From an uncultured Opitutia bacterium (lineage in GTDB: Bacteria; Verrucomicrobiota; Verrucomicrobiia; Opitutales; Opitutaceae): DNA of 64,000 bases. How positions within the stretch are numbered: position 1 is the first letter of the stretch; each line of letters opens with the position of its first letter. Below are positions 32,677 through 42,859 of the stretch, in pieces. The stretch is taken from the NCBI GenBank assembly GCA_903859715.1, contig CAIONS010000062.1, positions 1 to 64,000 of the forward strand. Direction: 5' to 3'. Both the position numbers and the translations under genes were made by a program. Under the pieces are notes generated by a model, which saw only the letters and a list, made by a program, of their open reading frames with translations, was not told the DNA's origin and ran no database searches.

Positions 32677-34188
32677 TCAGGCGGGGTTGGGTGCGGAGGC
32701 CTTGGCCGGGGCGGCCGTGAGGAGCGAGCCGACGATCATGCCGAGAAACGACAGGGCAAAGGAGGACGCGCCGGCGATCTCGGGCGCGATCTGGCGGTCC
32801 TTCGCGACCACGGCGTTGACCACGAGGAAAGTCAGCGGCCCGACGGCGCCGAGGATCAGGGCGGCGTAGGCGCCCGTGGAGTTGGCCCGCGGCCAGTAAA
32901 GTCCTGCGACGAGCAGCGCGAAGACGCTTGCGAGGTAGATGTTGCCCGTCACCGCGAGATAATCCCAGGCGTTGCCCGGCATCTTGTACCACAGGCCGTA
33001 GAAGAGCAGGAAGGCCGCGATGGCGAAGAGGATGCTGCGCGTGAGGAACAGCTGGCTCTTCGGCCGCAGCGGCTGCTTGAGGCACGGCGTGATGATGTCG
33101 TTATAGATGACGGTGGCCCACGTGAGCATGTAGCCGCTGACCGTGGACATCTCCGCTGCGATCATGGCTGCGATGATCAGGCCCAGGAAGCCGGCGGGCA
33201 GCACGACGCCGAGATACCGCGGCATGGCCGTCGAGGAATCGAGCCCGGACGGAAGACCGCCATGCTGGGTGAAATAGACGAAGGCCGCCGCACCCCAGAG
33301 GCCCGGCAGCAGGAAGCGGCCGACAAAATAAAACGACACGCGGCGGTACATCTGCTTGGCGGTGCCGGAGTCCTTCGTCGCGAGCACGCGGCTGATCGTC
33401 GTCTGCCACGTGGTGACCACGGCGAGTTGGAAGACAAACTGCCAGGCGAGATAGCCCCAGCCGAAATTGGACGGATGCGCCGGGTTGAACGGATGGGCGG
33501 CGGCCTTGGCGCCGGCGGCTTGATTGGCGGCCCACGCGGAATTCAGGCCGTCGATCAGGTTGCCCCAGCCGATATGCCGGAGCACGAGCACGGAGGTGAC
33601 CACGATGCCCACGCCGACGACGAGGAACTGCAGGTAATCCGTGATGAGCACGGACAGCATGCCGCCGAACACGGTGTAGAGCAGCACGAGGCCGAGGAGG
33701 ATGGTCATCACGCTCTCGAGCCAGCTGCCCGGCATGCCGGTGACATGGACGAGGAAGTCACCGCCGAGGCGCAGGAAAATACCCATGTTGAGCAAGCCGC
33801 CCAGCGCCACAAACACGCCGGCGAGCCAGCGCACGCGCGTGCTGAAGCGTTTCTCAAACAGCTCGGGGATGGTCATGACGCCGGCATTGCGCAGCGGCTC
33901 GATCACGAAGCCGGTGGAGCCGACAAAGAGGAACGCGATCGCCATGATCACGCCGATGATGGCACCGGCGAAACCCTTCTCATAGCCGAGCTGGGCGGTG
34001 TACATGACCGTGACGAGGCCGAGTTCCGTGGCGGCCAGCGACGCGATGCCGAGGTTCACGTGTACCTCGCGGCCAGCGACGGTGAAGTCATCCACGCTGC
34101 GGACGAAGCGCCGCATCCACAAACCCGCCGAGAGACAGCCGACGATGTAAACCGCGATGATAATCCAGTCGATCAGGGCAAGCGTCAT
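32677..34188 (-). CDS. Sodium:solute symporter (SSS family)
   Basis: 503 residues, about 13 transmembrane helices. It starts MTLALIDWIIIAVYIVGCLS; family blocks are SLAATELGLVTVMYTAQLGY, GGDFLVHVTGMPGSW, GGMLSVLITDYLQFLVVGVG and AAMIAAEMSTVSGYMLTWAT (the sodium-site Ser/Thr helix). Substrate is unknown; the closest-looking SSS members carry sugars, sialic acid or carboxylates. It is expressed toward recD2 with the 57-residue partner. Confidence 0.94.
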   Translation of the reverse strand: MTLALIDWIIIAVYIVGCLSAGLWMRRFVRSVDDFTVAGREVHVNLGIASLAATELGLVTVMYTAQLGYEKGFAGAIIGVIMAIAFLFVGSTGFVIEPLRNAGVMTIPELFEKRFSTRVRWLAGVFVALGGLLNMGIFLRLGGDFLVHVTGMPGSWLESVMTILLGLVLLYTVFGGMLSVLITDYLQFLVVGVGIVVTSVLVLRHIGWGNLIDGLNSAWAANQAAGAKAAAHPFNPAHPSNFGWGYLAWQFVFQLAVVTTWQTTISRVLATKDSGTAKQMYRRVSFYFVGRFLLPGLWGAAAFVYFTQHGGLPSGLDSSTAMPRYLGVVLPAGFLGLIIAAMIAAEMSTVSGYMLTWATVIYNDIITPCLKQPLRPKSQLFLTRSILFAIAAFLLFYGLWYKMPGNAWDYLAVTGNIYLASVFALLVAGLYWPRANSTGAYAALILGAVGPLTFLVVNAVVAKDRQIAPEIAGASSFALSFLGMIVGSLLTAAPAKASAPNPA

Positions 34189-34310
34189 GGAAGTTGGGTG
34201 GCCTGCGGGCGACGAAATGAGAGCGGGCCGACGCTGTCACCTTGGTGCAAGGTCCGGCGGAGTGAAGCGGATTCTGCGGGCGCGGGCGGAAAGGCCGCTC
34301 GGCCGGGATT

Positions 34311-34419
34311 GAGGTAGGGCGGGTCTTTGACCCGCTCTGAATGTGCTGCGCGTGGCGGGTGACTTCTTGCGTGCAATGGGGTCGCGCTGAAAGGGCGGGT
34401 CAAAGACCCGCCCTACCTC
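34311..34419. repeat. Family D palindrome
   Basis: GGTAGGGCGGGTCTTTGACC and its mirror GGGTCAAAGACCCGCCCTAC, with a 60-base unrelated interior. It separates the AraC gene end from the symporter start. Confidence 0.9.
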
Positions 34420-35206
34420 ATGCTCCGGCATTCCGCTCCGTGGTGGGCGGAACGCCGTGGGCCTTGCGGTAGTCGCGGGAGAATTCATGGACGCGCGCAT
34501 AACCCACGCGCTGGGAAATCTCGGTCATGTTGAGGTCCGAATGCCGCACCAGGCCGCGGGCGAGACTCAGGCGGATCTGCTTCAGGCGCTTCATGGGTGC
34601 CAGGCCAACGGCTTCACGGCAGGCGCGGGCGACGGTATTGGGGCTGCGGCCAAACTTCGCGCATAGCTCGCCCAGCGACCGCGTTTGGTCGATGTGAAGA
34701 CGCGCCCACGCCTCGATTTCCCACCAGAGCTTGCCGACGGGCGTGGCGGCTGGATGATCGGAAGGATGGGCGCCCGTGCCGGCGATCAGCGCCAGCAGGT
34801 GGGACTGGCAGAGGCAGTCGCGCTGCCACGACGGCGGTGAACGCCAGGCCGTGAGCAGCTGCGCGAACTGCGGGGCGAGGTGCTTGCGGCCGGACAGGAG
34901 CCGCTGCTCGAAGTCGGGCGGACTGAGGGTGGGCGCCGAGAAATTCACCGAATAGTAAACCCACGGGGCGCGTTGCACGCGGCCCTCCACCCATTCGTCC
35001 TCGTGATACCAGACGACGGTTCCCGGGGTGAGCCGTTGCTGCCGGCCGTTGCAGGTCTGCTCGACTTCGCCGGACACGACGAGATGGATAAGGTGACCGG
35101 GCAGGGAGGTGGCGGTGAATTTGAACCCGGGCTCCCGGCGCTCGAACCGCTCGACCAGCCGGATGCTCTCGAGCGGAAAGGGGCCGATGGCGGCGGGACT
35201 GGGCAT
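34418..35206 (-). CDS. AraC family transcriptional regulator
   Basis: 262 residues. An N-terminal cupin-like sensing domain (LPGHLIHLVVSGEVEQTCNG, TPGTVVWYHEDEWVEGR) leads to two helix-turn-helix motifs at the C-terminus: LGELCAKFGRSPNTVARACR and LNMTEISQRVGYARVHEFSR, followed by DYRKAHGVPP. It probably senses a small sugar-like ligand. It is divergent from the first dioxygenase gene (80-base spacing), which is its likely target. Confidence 0.93.
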   Translation of the reverse strand: MPSPAAIGPFPLESIRLVERFERREPGFKFTATSLPGHLIHLVVSGEVEQTCNGRQQRLTPGTVVWYHEDEWVEGRVQRAPWVYYSVNFSAPTLSPPDFEQRLLSGRKHLAPQFAQLLTAWRSPPSWQRDCLCQSHLLALIAGTGAHPSDHPAATPVGKLWWEIEAWARLHIDQTRSLGELCAKFGRSPNTVARACREAVGLAPMKRLKQIRLSLARGLVRHSDLNMTEISQRVGYARVHEFSRDYRKAHGVPPTTERNAGA

Positions 35207-35285
35207 GGCGAAAATTGCTAAACAATGGCCGATCCCTGCTAAAGACTAATCGGCCGTCCTCTGCTAGGGTAGGGCTCAAGCACCC

Positions 35286-35978
35286 ATGAAAACCAAGGTT
35301 TCAACCGGTCTGGCGGAGAAATTTGAACGCGATGGATTTGCTGTCGTCCCCGATCTGATCAGTGCCGAGGAATGCGACAAGCTGAAGACCGAGGCCCGCA
35401 GGATGCTGGATTCTTCCGGCAAGCCCGGGACCTCGGTGCACCTGCACATGGCGGCGACGAGCCCGCTCTTCCGGTCACTGGCCGAGGATGTCCGCGTGGT
35501 GGATGCGCTGCGCGAGGTCATGCCGCACGGCGTGATGTTCCTGAGTGACAAGATCGTCTACAAGTCCGCGGACAAGACCTTCGCGACGCCGTGGCACATC
35601 GACTGTTTCTACTGGCGCAACACGCGGCCGAAGCTCTCGGTCTGGATTCCGCTCGATGATGCCGCCGCCGAGAACGGCACGCTCACCGTGGTGCCCGGCA
35701 GCCATCGCAAGGATTGGAAGATGGTGAAGATGGGCCTGCCCAGCGGCGACTTTGTGAACGAGATCTCCAATGCCGACTGGCGCGAGGGCGACATCGTCAC
35801 CTGCGGGATCAAGCGCGGCACCGGGATTATCTTCTCCGACCGGCTGGTGCATGGCTCGACGTCCAACACGGCGGGCAAGGACCGCTACGCGATCATCAGC
35901 ACGTATCACGCGCCCGCGGCGGACGAGCCGTTTGATCTGGATTTTCCCGCGCGGAAGGTGCTCGTGCCGGCGGCGTGA
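35286..35978 (+). CDS. Phytanoyl-CoA dioxygenase (PhyH) family protein 1
   Basis: 230 residues. Fe(II)/2-oxoglutarate oxygenase with the metal motif in TPWHIDCFYWRN (His-x-Asp) and the distal His in DRLVHGSTSNTAG, followed by the 2-oxoglutarate-binding Arg in KDRYAIIS. It also carries LTVVPGSHRKDW, typical of the PhyH superfamily. The substrate is unknown. It lies head-to-head with AraC and near a second PhyH gene and a sugar porter, so it could act on a carbohydrate-linked or environmental small molecule. Confidence 0.92.
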   Translation: MKTKVSTGLAEKFERDGFAVVPDLISAEECDKLKTEARRMLDSSGKPGTSVHLHMAATSPLFRSLAEDVRVVDALREVMPHGVMFLSDKIVYKSADKTFATPWHIDCFYWRNTRPKLSVWIPLDDAAAENGTLTVVPGSHRKDWKMVKMGLPSGDFVNEISNADWREGDIVTCGIKRGTGIIFSDRLVHGSTSNTAGKDRYAIISTYHAPAADEPFDLDFPARKVLVPAA

Positions 35979-35988
35979 GGATGACTGT

Positions 35989-36127
35989 CGGGCGGGATCG
36001 CTGATCCCGCCGTTGCTTGGGTCCAATGTAGGCGGGGTGCCCTCACCCCGCATCCGTCCAATGACGGGTGAGGGCACCCGTCCCACATTGGAAAAACGCC
36101 AAGGCGGGGTCAGCGACCCCGCCCTAC
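35989..36127. repeat. Nested palindromes: family D outside, family B inside
   Basis: GGGCGGGATCGCTGATCCCGCC at 35989-36011 and GGCGGGGTCAGCGACCCCGCC at about 36100-36122 are compact family D hairpins. Between them lies a family B palindrome (about 36023-36091). It separates two convergent dioxygenase genes. Confidence 0.8.
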
Positions 36128-36143
36128 AACAGAACACTCGGCC

Positions 36144-36908
<765 letters not shown>

Positions 36909-37003
36909 GGGGTAAGCGGATTGGGGGTTGCGTAAGAAAGGGGCAGCGAACGGCGTCACCCTTCCTCCTGCGGTGGCGGCGAGGCAAGCCGGAAGAATAC
37001 CGT

Positions 37004-37155
37004 GGCCCGCGAATCACGCGAATCGATCCGAATCCAAGCGTCGGAATTCACCACGAAAGACACAAAGCACACGAAAAGGGGTGGTCGCGGCAGAATGCCG
37101 GTCTCCATTTTGTAACCGTACCCTCATCGGAATTCGCGGCGATTCACCGGCGGTG
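37004..37155. repeat. Degenerate family G inverted repeat
   Basis: GGCCCGCGAATCACGCGAATC at 37002-37022 and ATTCGCGGCGATTCACCGG near 37130-37150 are partial mirror images. An inner CACGAAAGACACAAAGCAC tract suggests another nested element. No gene is seen in the 36909-37165 gap. Confidence 0.55.
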
Positions 37156-37165
37156 ATCGAATGAT

Positions 37166-38590
37166 TCAGGTGGATGCGGCGGCTTCGCCCATCTGTTCCA
37201 GCGTGCGGCCGCGGGTCTCCGGCACGAAGCGGCGGACGAACCACACCGAGATGAGCGAGAATCCTGCATAGACGGCAAAGGCGCCGCCCAAGCTCACCGC
37301 TTCGACCAGGCCGGGGAAGCTGAAGGTCACGGCAAAGTTGGCCACCCACATCACCGTCGCGGCCACGGCCAGGGCCGCGCCGCGCATCCGGTTGGGAAAC
37401 ATCTCGCCGAGCAGCACCCACGTGACCGGTCCCCACGTCGCGCCGAAGCAAAAGATGTAGAGATGCTCCGCGGTGAGCGCGGTGATCATCTGCAGTCGCG
37501 AGGGCGCCAGGGTGCCGTCGGCTAGCCGGTTGCTCAGCAGGAAAACCACCATGAGCACGGCCAGCATCAGGGTCATGATCACCCCGCCGGCCAGGAGCAG
37601 CGGCCGGCGCCCCACGCGGTCCACGAGCGCCATCGAGACCAGTGTCGCCACGATCAGGTTGGCGCCGAGCGTCACGTTGATGAGCAGCGCGTTTTGCTCG
37701 GTGAAACCGGCCTTGTGCCACAGCACCTCGCCAAAATACATCACGGCATTGATGCCGGAGGCCTGGCAGAAGAACGCCAGCCCGCAGCCGACGGCGACGA
37801 TGGGCAGCAGCCAAAATGTGCCCGGCTTGAGGACATCGCCCAACCGGGCCTTTCGCTCCTGGCTGACCGAGGCGCGGATCTCGGCGACCATGGAATCGGG
37901 ATTCTCCCGTGCGCCCCAGAGGCGTGTCATCACGAGCCGGGCCTCCACCTCGCGTCCACGGATGACCAGGTAACGGGGAGACTCCGGCAGAAACAGCGTG
38001 GCGAGCAGATAGCCGGCGCTCGGGAGCAACTGCACCCAGAACATCCAGCGCCACGCCGGCTGGTTCAGCAGCCACGCGTGCTCGGCCCCGCCGGCTGCGC
38101 GGGCGATGAGGTAGTTGCTCAGGAAGGCGCACTGCAGACCCACCACGATGGCAAGCTGCTGCAACGTGGTCAGCCGGCCGCGCAGCTGCGCCGGCGAAAT
38201 TTCGGCGATGTAGGCCGGCGCGACGACGCACGCCGCCCCGACGCCGAGGCCGCCGATCAGCCGGAAGAGGATGAACACGTTAGCCGACGCGGCGCCGCCG
38301 GCGCCCCACGCGCTGATGCCGAAGAGTACGGCCGTGACCATCATCACGCGTTTCCGTCCGAAGTGGTCGGAGCATTGGCCGGCGACAAACGCGCCCACGG
38401 CCGAGCCGAGCAGCACGACCGCGACGGCGAAACCGGTGGCGCCAGCCGAGGTGTTGAACGCCGCGGCGAGCGCGAGGACGGTGCCGTTGATCACCGAGGC
38501 ATCGAAGCCGAAGAGGAAACCGGCGAGCGTGGAGGCGACGCAGAGGAACAGCAGGTAGCCGAGAGGCTTGGACGAGGTGGATGCAGGCAT
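37166..38590 (-). CDS. Major facilitator superfamily sugar porter
   Basis: 474 residues, 12 transmembrane helices, from MPASTSSKPLGYLLFLCVAS. Sugar-porter signatures: DHFGRKRVMM, GGLGVGAACVVAPAYIAEIS, PESPRYLVIRGRE, DRVGRRPLLLAGG and the C-terminal PETRGRTLEQMG. It takes up a monosaccharide, probably by proton symport. Sits with the two PhyH genes but transcribed apart, and with a HAD phosphatase upstream. Confidence 0.94.
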   Translation of the reverse strand: MPASTSSKPLGYLLFLCVASTLAGFLFGFDASVINGTVLALAAAFNTSAGATGFAVAVVLLGSAVGAFVAGQCSDHFGRKRVMMVTAVLFGISAWGAGGAASANVFILFRLIGGLGVGAACVVAPAYIAEISPAQLRGRLTTLQQLAIVVGLQCAFLSNYLIARAAGGAEHAWLLNQPAWRWMFWVQLLPSAGYLLATLFLPESPRYLVIRGREVEARLVMTRLWGARENPDSMVAEIRASVSQERKARLGDVLKPGTFWLLPIVAVGCGLAFFCQASGINAVMYFGEVLWHKAGFTEQNALLINVTLGANLIVATLVSMALVDRVGRRPLLLAGGVIMTLMLAVLMVVFLLSNRLADGTLAPSRLQMITALTAEHLYIFCFGATWGPVTWVLLGEMFPNRMRGAALAVAATVMWVANFAVTFSFPGLVEAVSLGGAFAVYAGFSLISVWFVRRFVPETRGRTLEQMGEAAAST

Positions 38591-38707
38591 GGGGTCAAAA
38601 GCAAAAACAGAATCCGCCGGACGGACCGGCGGGAACAGGGGTAGCTTCAAGTGGCAGCCGGATTGCGGGGGCACAATGTCTAACTGTGGTGACTGATGTC
38701 CGTTTTG

Positions 38708-38846
38708 TAGGGCGGGGTCGCTGACCCCGCCTTGGGTTGGAGGGTAGGGCGAGTCGTCCCCGACGAGCCGTGCATCCCAGCGGCTTATCCGGAGGATTCG
38801 CCCTACCTTCCTATATCAGGCGGGGTCAGCGACCCCGCCCTACAAA
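38708..38846. repeat. Nested family D palindromes
   Basis: Outer arms GTAGGGCGGGGTCGCTGACC (38708-38733) and its mirror (38819-38844) enclose a second palindrome GTAGGGCGAGTCGTCC … GGATTCGCCCTACC (38743-38807). The rest of the 38591-38894 gap shows nothing else. Confidence 0.88.
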
Positions 38847-38894
38847 AACCGCTGTCGAAGAATTGGAGACGCGGCGCCCTCGCCGCGTTGCGTG

Positions 38895-39536
38895 TCAGCC
38901 CAACTTTGCGCCTAGCGCGGACAGATCGGGAAAAACTTCATCTGCCCCGGCGGCGCGCAGGGCCGCCTCGTCGTGTGTGCCGGTGGTGACGCACCAGCAC
39001 GGGAAGCCGGCGTTCTTCGCCGTCTCGACATCGAAGGGTGAGTCGCCGACCAGCAGCGTGGTTGCGGCGTCGGCCCCGAGCCGGGCCAGGACATGATCGG
39101 TGAATTCGCGCTGCGGCTTGAGCCAGAATGTGTCCCCGGCGCCGAAGACGCCCTCGACCAAGGGGGTCACCCCGAGATGCACGCAGATCTGACGGGCATT
39201 TCCGGCGCGCTTGTTGGTGAAGACCGCAAGTTTCACGCCCCGGGCGTGCAGCGAGCGCAGCAGGGCGGCGGCGCCCGGCAGCAGTCGTACATCCTCCAGA
39301 AGGATGGTCTCGGTGTAGGCGTTATGAATCTCAATGGCCCGCGGAATGAGTTCCGGGGGCAAAAAATGGGCCATGGCGTTCACGATCCCACCGCCCACCG
39401 CCCGGCGCACTTCGGCCATGGTCGGGGCCGGCCGGCCCAACTGCGGCAGTGTGTGCACATAGCTGCGATGAATCGTCGTGAAGGCGTCTACCAGCGTGCC
39501 GTCGAGGTCGAACAGGATGGTTTCAAAAGGGGCCAT
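38895..39536 (-). CDS. HAD family phosphatase (phosphoglycolate phosphatase-like)
   Basis: 213 residues from MAPFETILFDLDGTLVDAFT. Motif I DLDGTLVD, motif II in VKLAVFTNKRAGN, the lysine/PQ block LKPQREFTDHVLARLG, and motif IV LLVGDSPFDVETAKNAG place it in the Gph/PGP-like subfamily with an alpha-helical cap. It probably dephosphorylates a small sugar-phosphate or phosphoglycolate. It is divergent from the lipid-transport operon. Confidence 0.9.
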   Translation of the reverse strand: MAPFETILFDLDGTLVDAFTTIHRSYVHTLPQLGRPAPTMAEVRRAVGGGIVNAMAHFLPPELIPRAIEIHNAYTETILLEDVRLLPGAAALLRSLHARGVKLAVFTNKRAGNARQICVHLGVTPLVEGVFGAGDTFWLKPQREFTDHVLARLGADAATTLLVGDSPFDVETAKNAGFPCWCVTTGTHDEAALRAAGADEVFPDLSALGAKLG

Positions 39537-39628
39537 GCTCCGCCAGTCATTGCGGACAGTGCCGGGACGATGCAACACCGCGAAAGCCGCAGTTGCGTCC
39601 TAAATTCATTCCACCGTCTTTCTTTACC

Positions 39629-39781
39629 GTCATCCTGAGCGAAGCCGAAGGATCTCTGTTATTATTCCGCTTCATTCTACGACCGACCATAGACACTTCT
39701 GCGACGGTGCTTGAGTGTCCGAATCAAACACGGAATCAACGGCCAGGATAACAGAGATCCTTCGGCTTCGCTCAGGATGAC
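39629..39781 (+). repeat. Family A 153-bp element, copy 3
   Basis: Same arms; the internal hairpin is in plus orientation (GACACTTCTGCGACGGTGC, CTTGAGTGTCCGAATCAAAC). It lies upstream of the Mla-type operon. Nothing else is seen in the 39537-39871 gap. Confidence 0.92.
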
Positions 39782-39871
39782 GTTGGAGGGATCCGAACGT
39801 CTTCAAAAAGACACTGGCACGCGCGGAGAATTGGTTTGGCGGCGGGCGGTGTCACGAGTGAAGTGGTGGGC

Positions 39872-40999
39872 ATGTCCGCGGAACCTGTCCCTCTCCATGC
39901 GCGCGTCTCGGCCAAGGCCGAGGGCGACGGGCTGGAGGTTTCGCTCGCCGGTACCTGGCAGATCACCGAGTCGCGTCCGTCGTGGGCCGGGTTCCTGGGC
40001 ACGCAGAATCCGGCGCTGGTGCGGCTGCGGGTCGATGAAGTCGGGAAATGGGACAGCTCCCTGCTGCTGTTTTTGTTCGCGGCGCAGCAATGGTGCCGCG
40101 TCACCGGCGCCCATTGCGACACGGACGCGCTGCCCGAGAAAATCCGCACGCTGCTCGCCCAGATTTCGGCCTCGCATGAGACGAGCGTGCCGTTCGACCG
40201 CTCGGAGAATTTCCTGGTTACCGTCGGAGTGGCGACGCAGGACCTGCTGGTGAAGATGCGCAGCATCTTCACCTTCATCGGCGAGTGCGTAATCAGCGCG
40301 ATCCGCCTCGTGCGCCACCCGAGGAAATTCCGCTGGGGCGACTGTCTCTTTGAGATGCAGCAATGCGGCGCGATGGCGCTGCCGATCGTCAGCCTCATCA
40401 GTTTTCTGGTCGGGGTGACGCTGGCCTACACGGGTGCGCTGGTCCTGCGGCAGTACGGAGGCGACATTTACGTGGCTGATCTCATCGGACTCGCGATGGT
40501 GCGCGAGATGGGCGCGATGATGACGGGCGTCGTGCTCGCCGGCCGCACTGGTGCGGCGTTCGCGGCGACGCTCGGCAACATGAAGGCCAATGAGGAGATC
40601 GATGCGCTCGAAACCCTCGGGATCCCGGCCGTGAACTTCCTCGTGCTGCCGCGGCTGCTCGCGCTGGGCGTGATGCTGCCGTTGCTCGCACTCTACTCCA
40701 ACGCCCTGGGCATTCTCGGCGGCATGGCGGTGTCGCGCGGGCTGCTCGGGATCTCACCCACTGCCTACTGGGTCGAGACGCTGAGCATCGTGAGCCTGAC
40801 GGATGTCGCCGTGGGCGTGATCAAGGCCACGGCCTTCGGCCTGATCATTGGCGTGTCGGGCTGCTTGCGGGGCCTGCAGGCGGAGCGCAGCGCGGCGGGC
40901 GTGGGCCAGGCTGCGACCTCGGCGGTGGTCACCGCGATCCTCTTCATCATCGTCGCCGACGCGATCTTCGCAGTCGTGTTCAACATCATCGGTTTCTGA
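39872..40999 (+). CDS. mlaE: MlaE-type ABC permease with fused N-terminal STAS domain
   Basis: 375 residues from MSAEPVPLHARVSAKAEGDG. Residues 1-115 form a STAS-like domain (VRLRVDEVGKWDSSLLLFLF), functionally like MlaB. The remainder is the MlaE/YrbE permease: GVTLAYTGALVLRQYGGDIY, REMGAMMTGVVLAGRTGAAF, MKANEEIDALETLGIPAVNF and GVSGCLRGLQAERSAAGVGQA. It is the membrane part of a phospholipid transporter that maintains outer-membrane lipid asymmetry. It is first in a four-gene operon. Confidence 0.94.
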   Translation: MSAEPVPLHARVSAKAEGDGLEVSLAGTWQITESRPSWAGFLGTQNPALVRLRVDEVGKWDSSLLLFLFAAQQWCRVTGAHCDTDALPEKIRTLLAQISASHETSVPFDRSENFLVTVGVATQDLLVKMRSIFTFIGECVISAIRLVRHPRKFRWGDCLFEMQQCGAMALPIVSLISFLVGVTLAYTGALVLRQYGGDIYVADLIGLAMVREMGAMMTGVVLAGRTGAAFAATLGNMKANEEIDALETLGIPAVNFLVLPRLLALGVMLPLLALYSNALGILGGMAVSRGLLGISPTAYWVETLSIVSLTDVAVGVIKATAFGLIIGVSGCLRGLQAERSAAGVGQAATSAVVTAILFIIVADAIFAVVFNIIGF

Positions 41000-41003
41000 G
41001 CCC

Positions 41004-41786
41004 ATGCCCGAAGCCGCCGCCATTACCGGGAGTCCGCTTGCGATCGAGGCCGCCGGCCTGTCCTGCGGCTACGATGGCAACCTCGTGTTGAAGAACCTGA
41101 CGTTCTCCGTTCGGCCCGGGGAGATTTTCTTCATCATCGGCGGATCCGGGTGCGGCAAGAGCACGCTCCTGCGCAACCTGATCGGCATCCAGACCCCGAT
41201 GGCGGGCACGGTGAAATTCTTTGGCCAGACTTTTTCGGACAACGACCCGGTGGCGCGGCGCGCCCTGCTCAAGACCTTCGGAGTGCTCTACCAGGGCGGC
41301 GCACTGTGGAGCTCGCTCACGCTGCGCCAGAACGTGTCCCTGCCGCTCGAGGAATACACCGCGCTGTCCCGGCGCGAGATCGAGGAGATCGCCGCCCTCA
41401 AGCTTTCGCAGGTCGGGCTGACGGGCTTCGAGGACTACTATCCCGCGGAGATCAGCGGCGGCATGAAGAAGCGGGCCGGGCTGGCCCGGGCGCTGGCCCT
41501 CGACCCGGCGATCGTGTTCCTCGACGAACCCTCGGCGGGACTCGATCCCATCACGTCGCGCCGGCTCGACGAGCTTGTGCTCCAGATCCGGGAGATGTTC
41601 GGCACCACCATCGCGGTGGTCTCCCACGAACTGGCCTCGATCTTCAGCATCGCGGACCGCGTCATCATGCTCGACCGCGGGGAGAAGGGCATCATCGCGG
41701 AAGGCCCGCCCCGCGACCTGGCGGCCCAGAGCCGCGATCCGCGCGTGACGGAGTTTCTCCACCGCGGCGATTTGTTGCCGCAATAG
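41004..41786 (+). CDS. mlaF: MlaF-type ABC ATPase
   Basis: 260 residues from MPEAAAITGSPLAIEAAGLS. Walker A IIGGSGCGKSTLLRN, signature EISGGMKKRAGLARAL (the MlaF-type SGGM), Walker B IVFLDEPSAGLDPI and switch VVSHELASIF. It energises MlaE and lies four bases after it. Confidence 0.94.
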   Translation: MPEAAAITGSPLAIEAAGLSCGYDGNLVLKNLTFSVRPGEIFFIIGGSGCGKSTLLRNLIGIQTPMAGTVKFFGQTFSDNDPVARRALLKTFGVLYQGGALWSSLTLRQNVSLPLEEYTALSRREIEEIAALKLSQVGLTGFEDYYPAEISGGMKKRAGLARALALDPAIVFLDEPSAGLDPITSRRLDELVLQIREMFGTTIAVVSHELASIFSIADRVIMLDRGEKGIIAEGPPRDLAAQSRDPRVTEFLHRGDLLPQ

Positions 41787-41826
41787 GCTTCCCCCTCAAT
41801 TCCCCAACCGTTATCCCATTGCCCAC

Positions 41827-42825
41827 GTGAAAACCAAGTTCAGTCCCGCGGTGATCGGCGCCTTTGTCATCGGGGCCTTTACGCTCATCATCATCGCCCT
41901 GCTGGCGTTTGGTGGCGTGAACTTCTTTTCCAAGCCGCAGCGGTTCGTCGTCTATTTCGAGGAGTCGATCCACGGCCTGGACCTCGGCTCCCCGGTGAAG
42001 CTGAACGGCGTGCGCGTGGGCCGCGTGGTCGACCTCAACATCCGCTACGACGAAGCCACCAACAAGTCGGTCGTCGCGGTCGTCTGCGAACTCAGCAAAA
42101 ACATCCTGACCGACGCCAAGGGCCACATCATCGATGTGTCCGGCCGCAACGAGCTGCAGGAGCTCATTGACCACGGCCTGCGGGCCCAGCTCGGCTTCCT
42201 CGGCTTCGCCACCGGCCTCCTGTTCGTGGAACTCGATTTCCGCGACCCCAAGGACTACCCGGCTGACGACCAGCGGACCGAGATCAAGTACGCCGTGGTG
42301 CCGGCCGTGAAATCGGCGATCTCCGAGGTCCAAGCCAGCGCCATCGATATCATGGCCAATCTCCAGAAGGTCGATTTTGCCGGGCTTTCGGTTGAGCTGA
42401 AGTCCCTGCTGGTCGCCACGCACAAGCAGGTCGACGGCCTCGATCTCCCGGGCATGGCGGCGCAATGGAAGAAGACCGGCGTGGCGGTCGAGCAGGCCGT
42501 GAGCGCTCCCGAGATCAAGCAGACCTTCGCCAATCTCAATGCGGCCGTGACGGACCTGCGCACCGTGCTCGCCAAGCTGGACACGCAGGTGATGCCGGCC
42601 GGCAAGGAGCTGACGGCGACACTCGCGCAGGCCAAGGCCACGCTGGAGTCCTTCAATTCGGCGGCCAACGACACGCGCCGCTTCATCGCGGCGCAGGGCG
42701 GACTGGGTGACGAAGTTGCGCACACGCTGGCGCAGCTCGGCGAGGCCGCCGACTCGGTGCAGCGCCTCGCGGACTACCTCGAGCGCAATCCGAACGCGCT
42801 CATCGCCGGCAAGAAACGGCCCTGA
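41827..42825 (+). CDS. mlaD: MlaD-type MCE domain protein
   Basis: 332 residues, GTG start at 41827. A short cytoplasmic start, one membrane anchor (VIGAFVIGAFTLIIIALLAF), then the MCE domain with FEESIHGLDLGSPVKLNGVR and VGRVVDLNIRYDE. The C-terminal half is a helical, coiled-coil-like region (DLRTVLAKLDTQVMPAGKEL), longer than E. coli MlaD and typical of PqiB/YebT or plant/actinobacterial MCE tails. It presumably binds lipid in the periplasm. Confidence 0.92.
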   Translation: MKTKFSPAVIGAFVIGAFTLIIIALLAFGGVNFFSKPQRFVVYFEESIHGLDLGSPVKLNGVRVGRVVDLNIRYDEATNKSVVAVVCELSKNILTDAKGHIIDVSGRNELQELIDHGLRAQLGFLGFATGLLFVELDFRDPKDYPADDQRTEIKYAVVPAVKSAISEVQASAIDIMANLQKVDFAGLSVELKSLLVATHKQVDGLDLPGMAAQWKKTGVAVEQAVSAPEIKQTFANLNAAVTDLRTVLAKLDTQVMPAGKELTATLAQAKATLESFNSAANDTRRFIAAQGGLGDEVAHTLAQLGEAADSVQRLADYLERNPNALIAGKKRP

Positions 42826-42859
42826 TCATTTTACTGCCACGAATTCAACGGACGCGACG

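Noticed and set aside
31723-34317. 864-codon open frame antisense to recD2 and the SSS symporter
   Set aside because: It spans two unrelated genes and has no recognisable domain; GC-rich codon use removes stops on the opposite strand.
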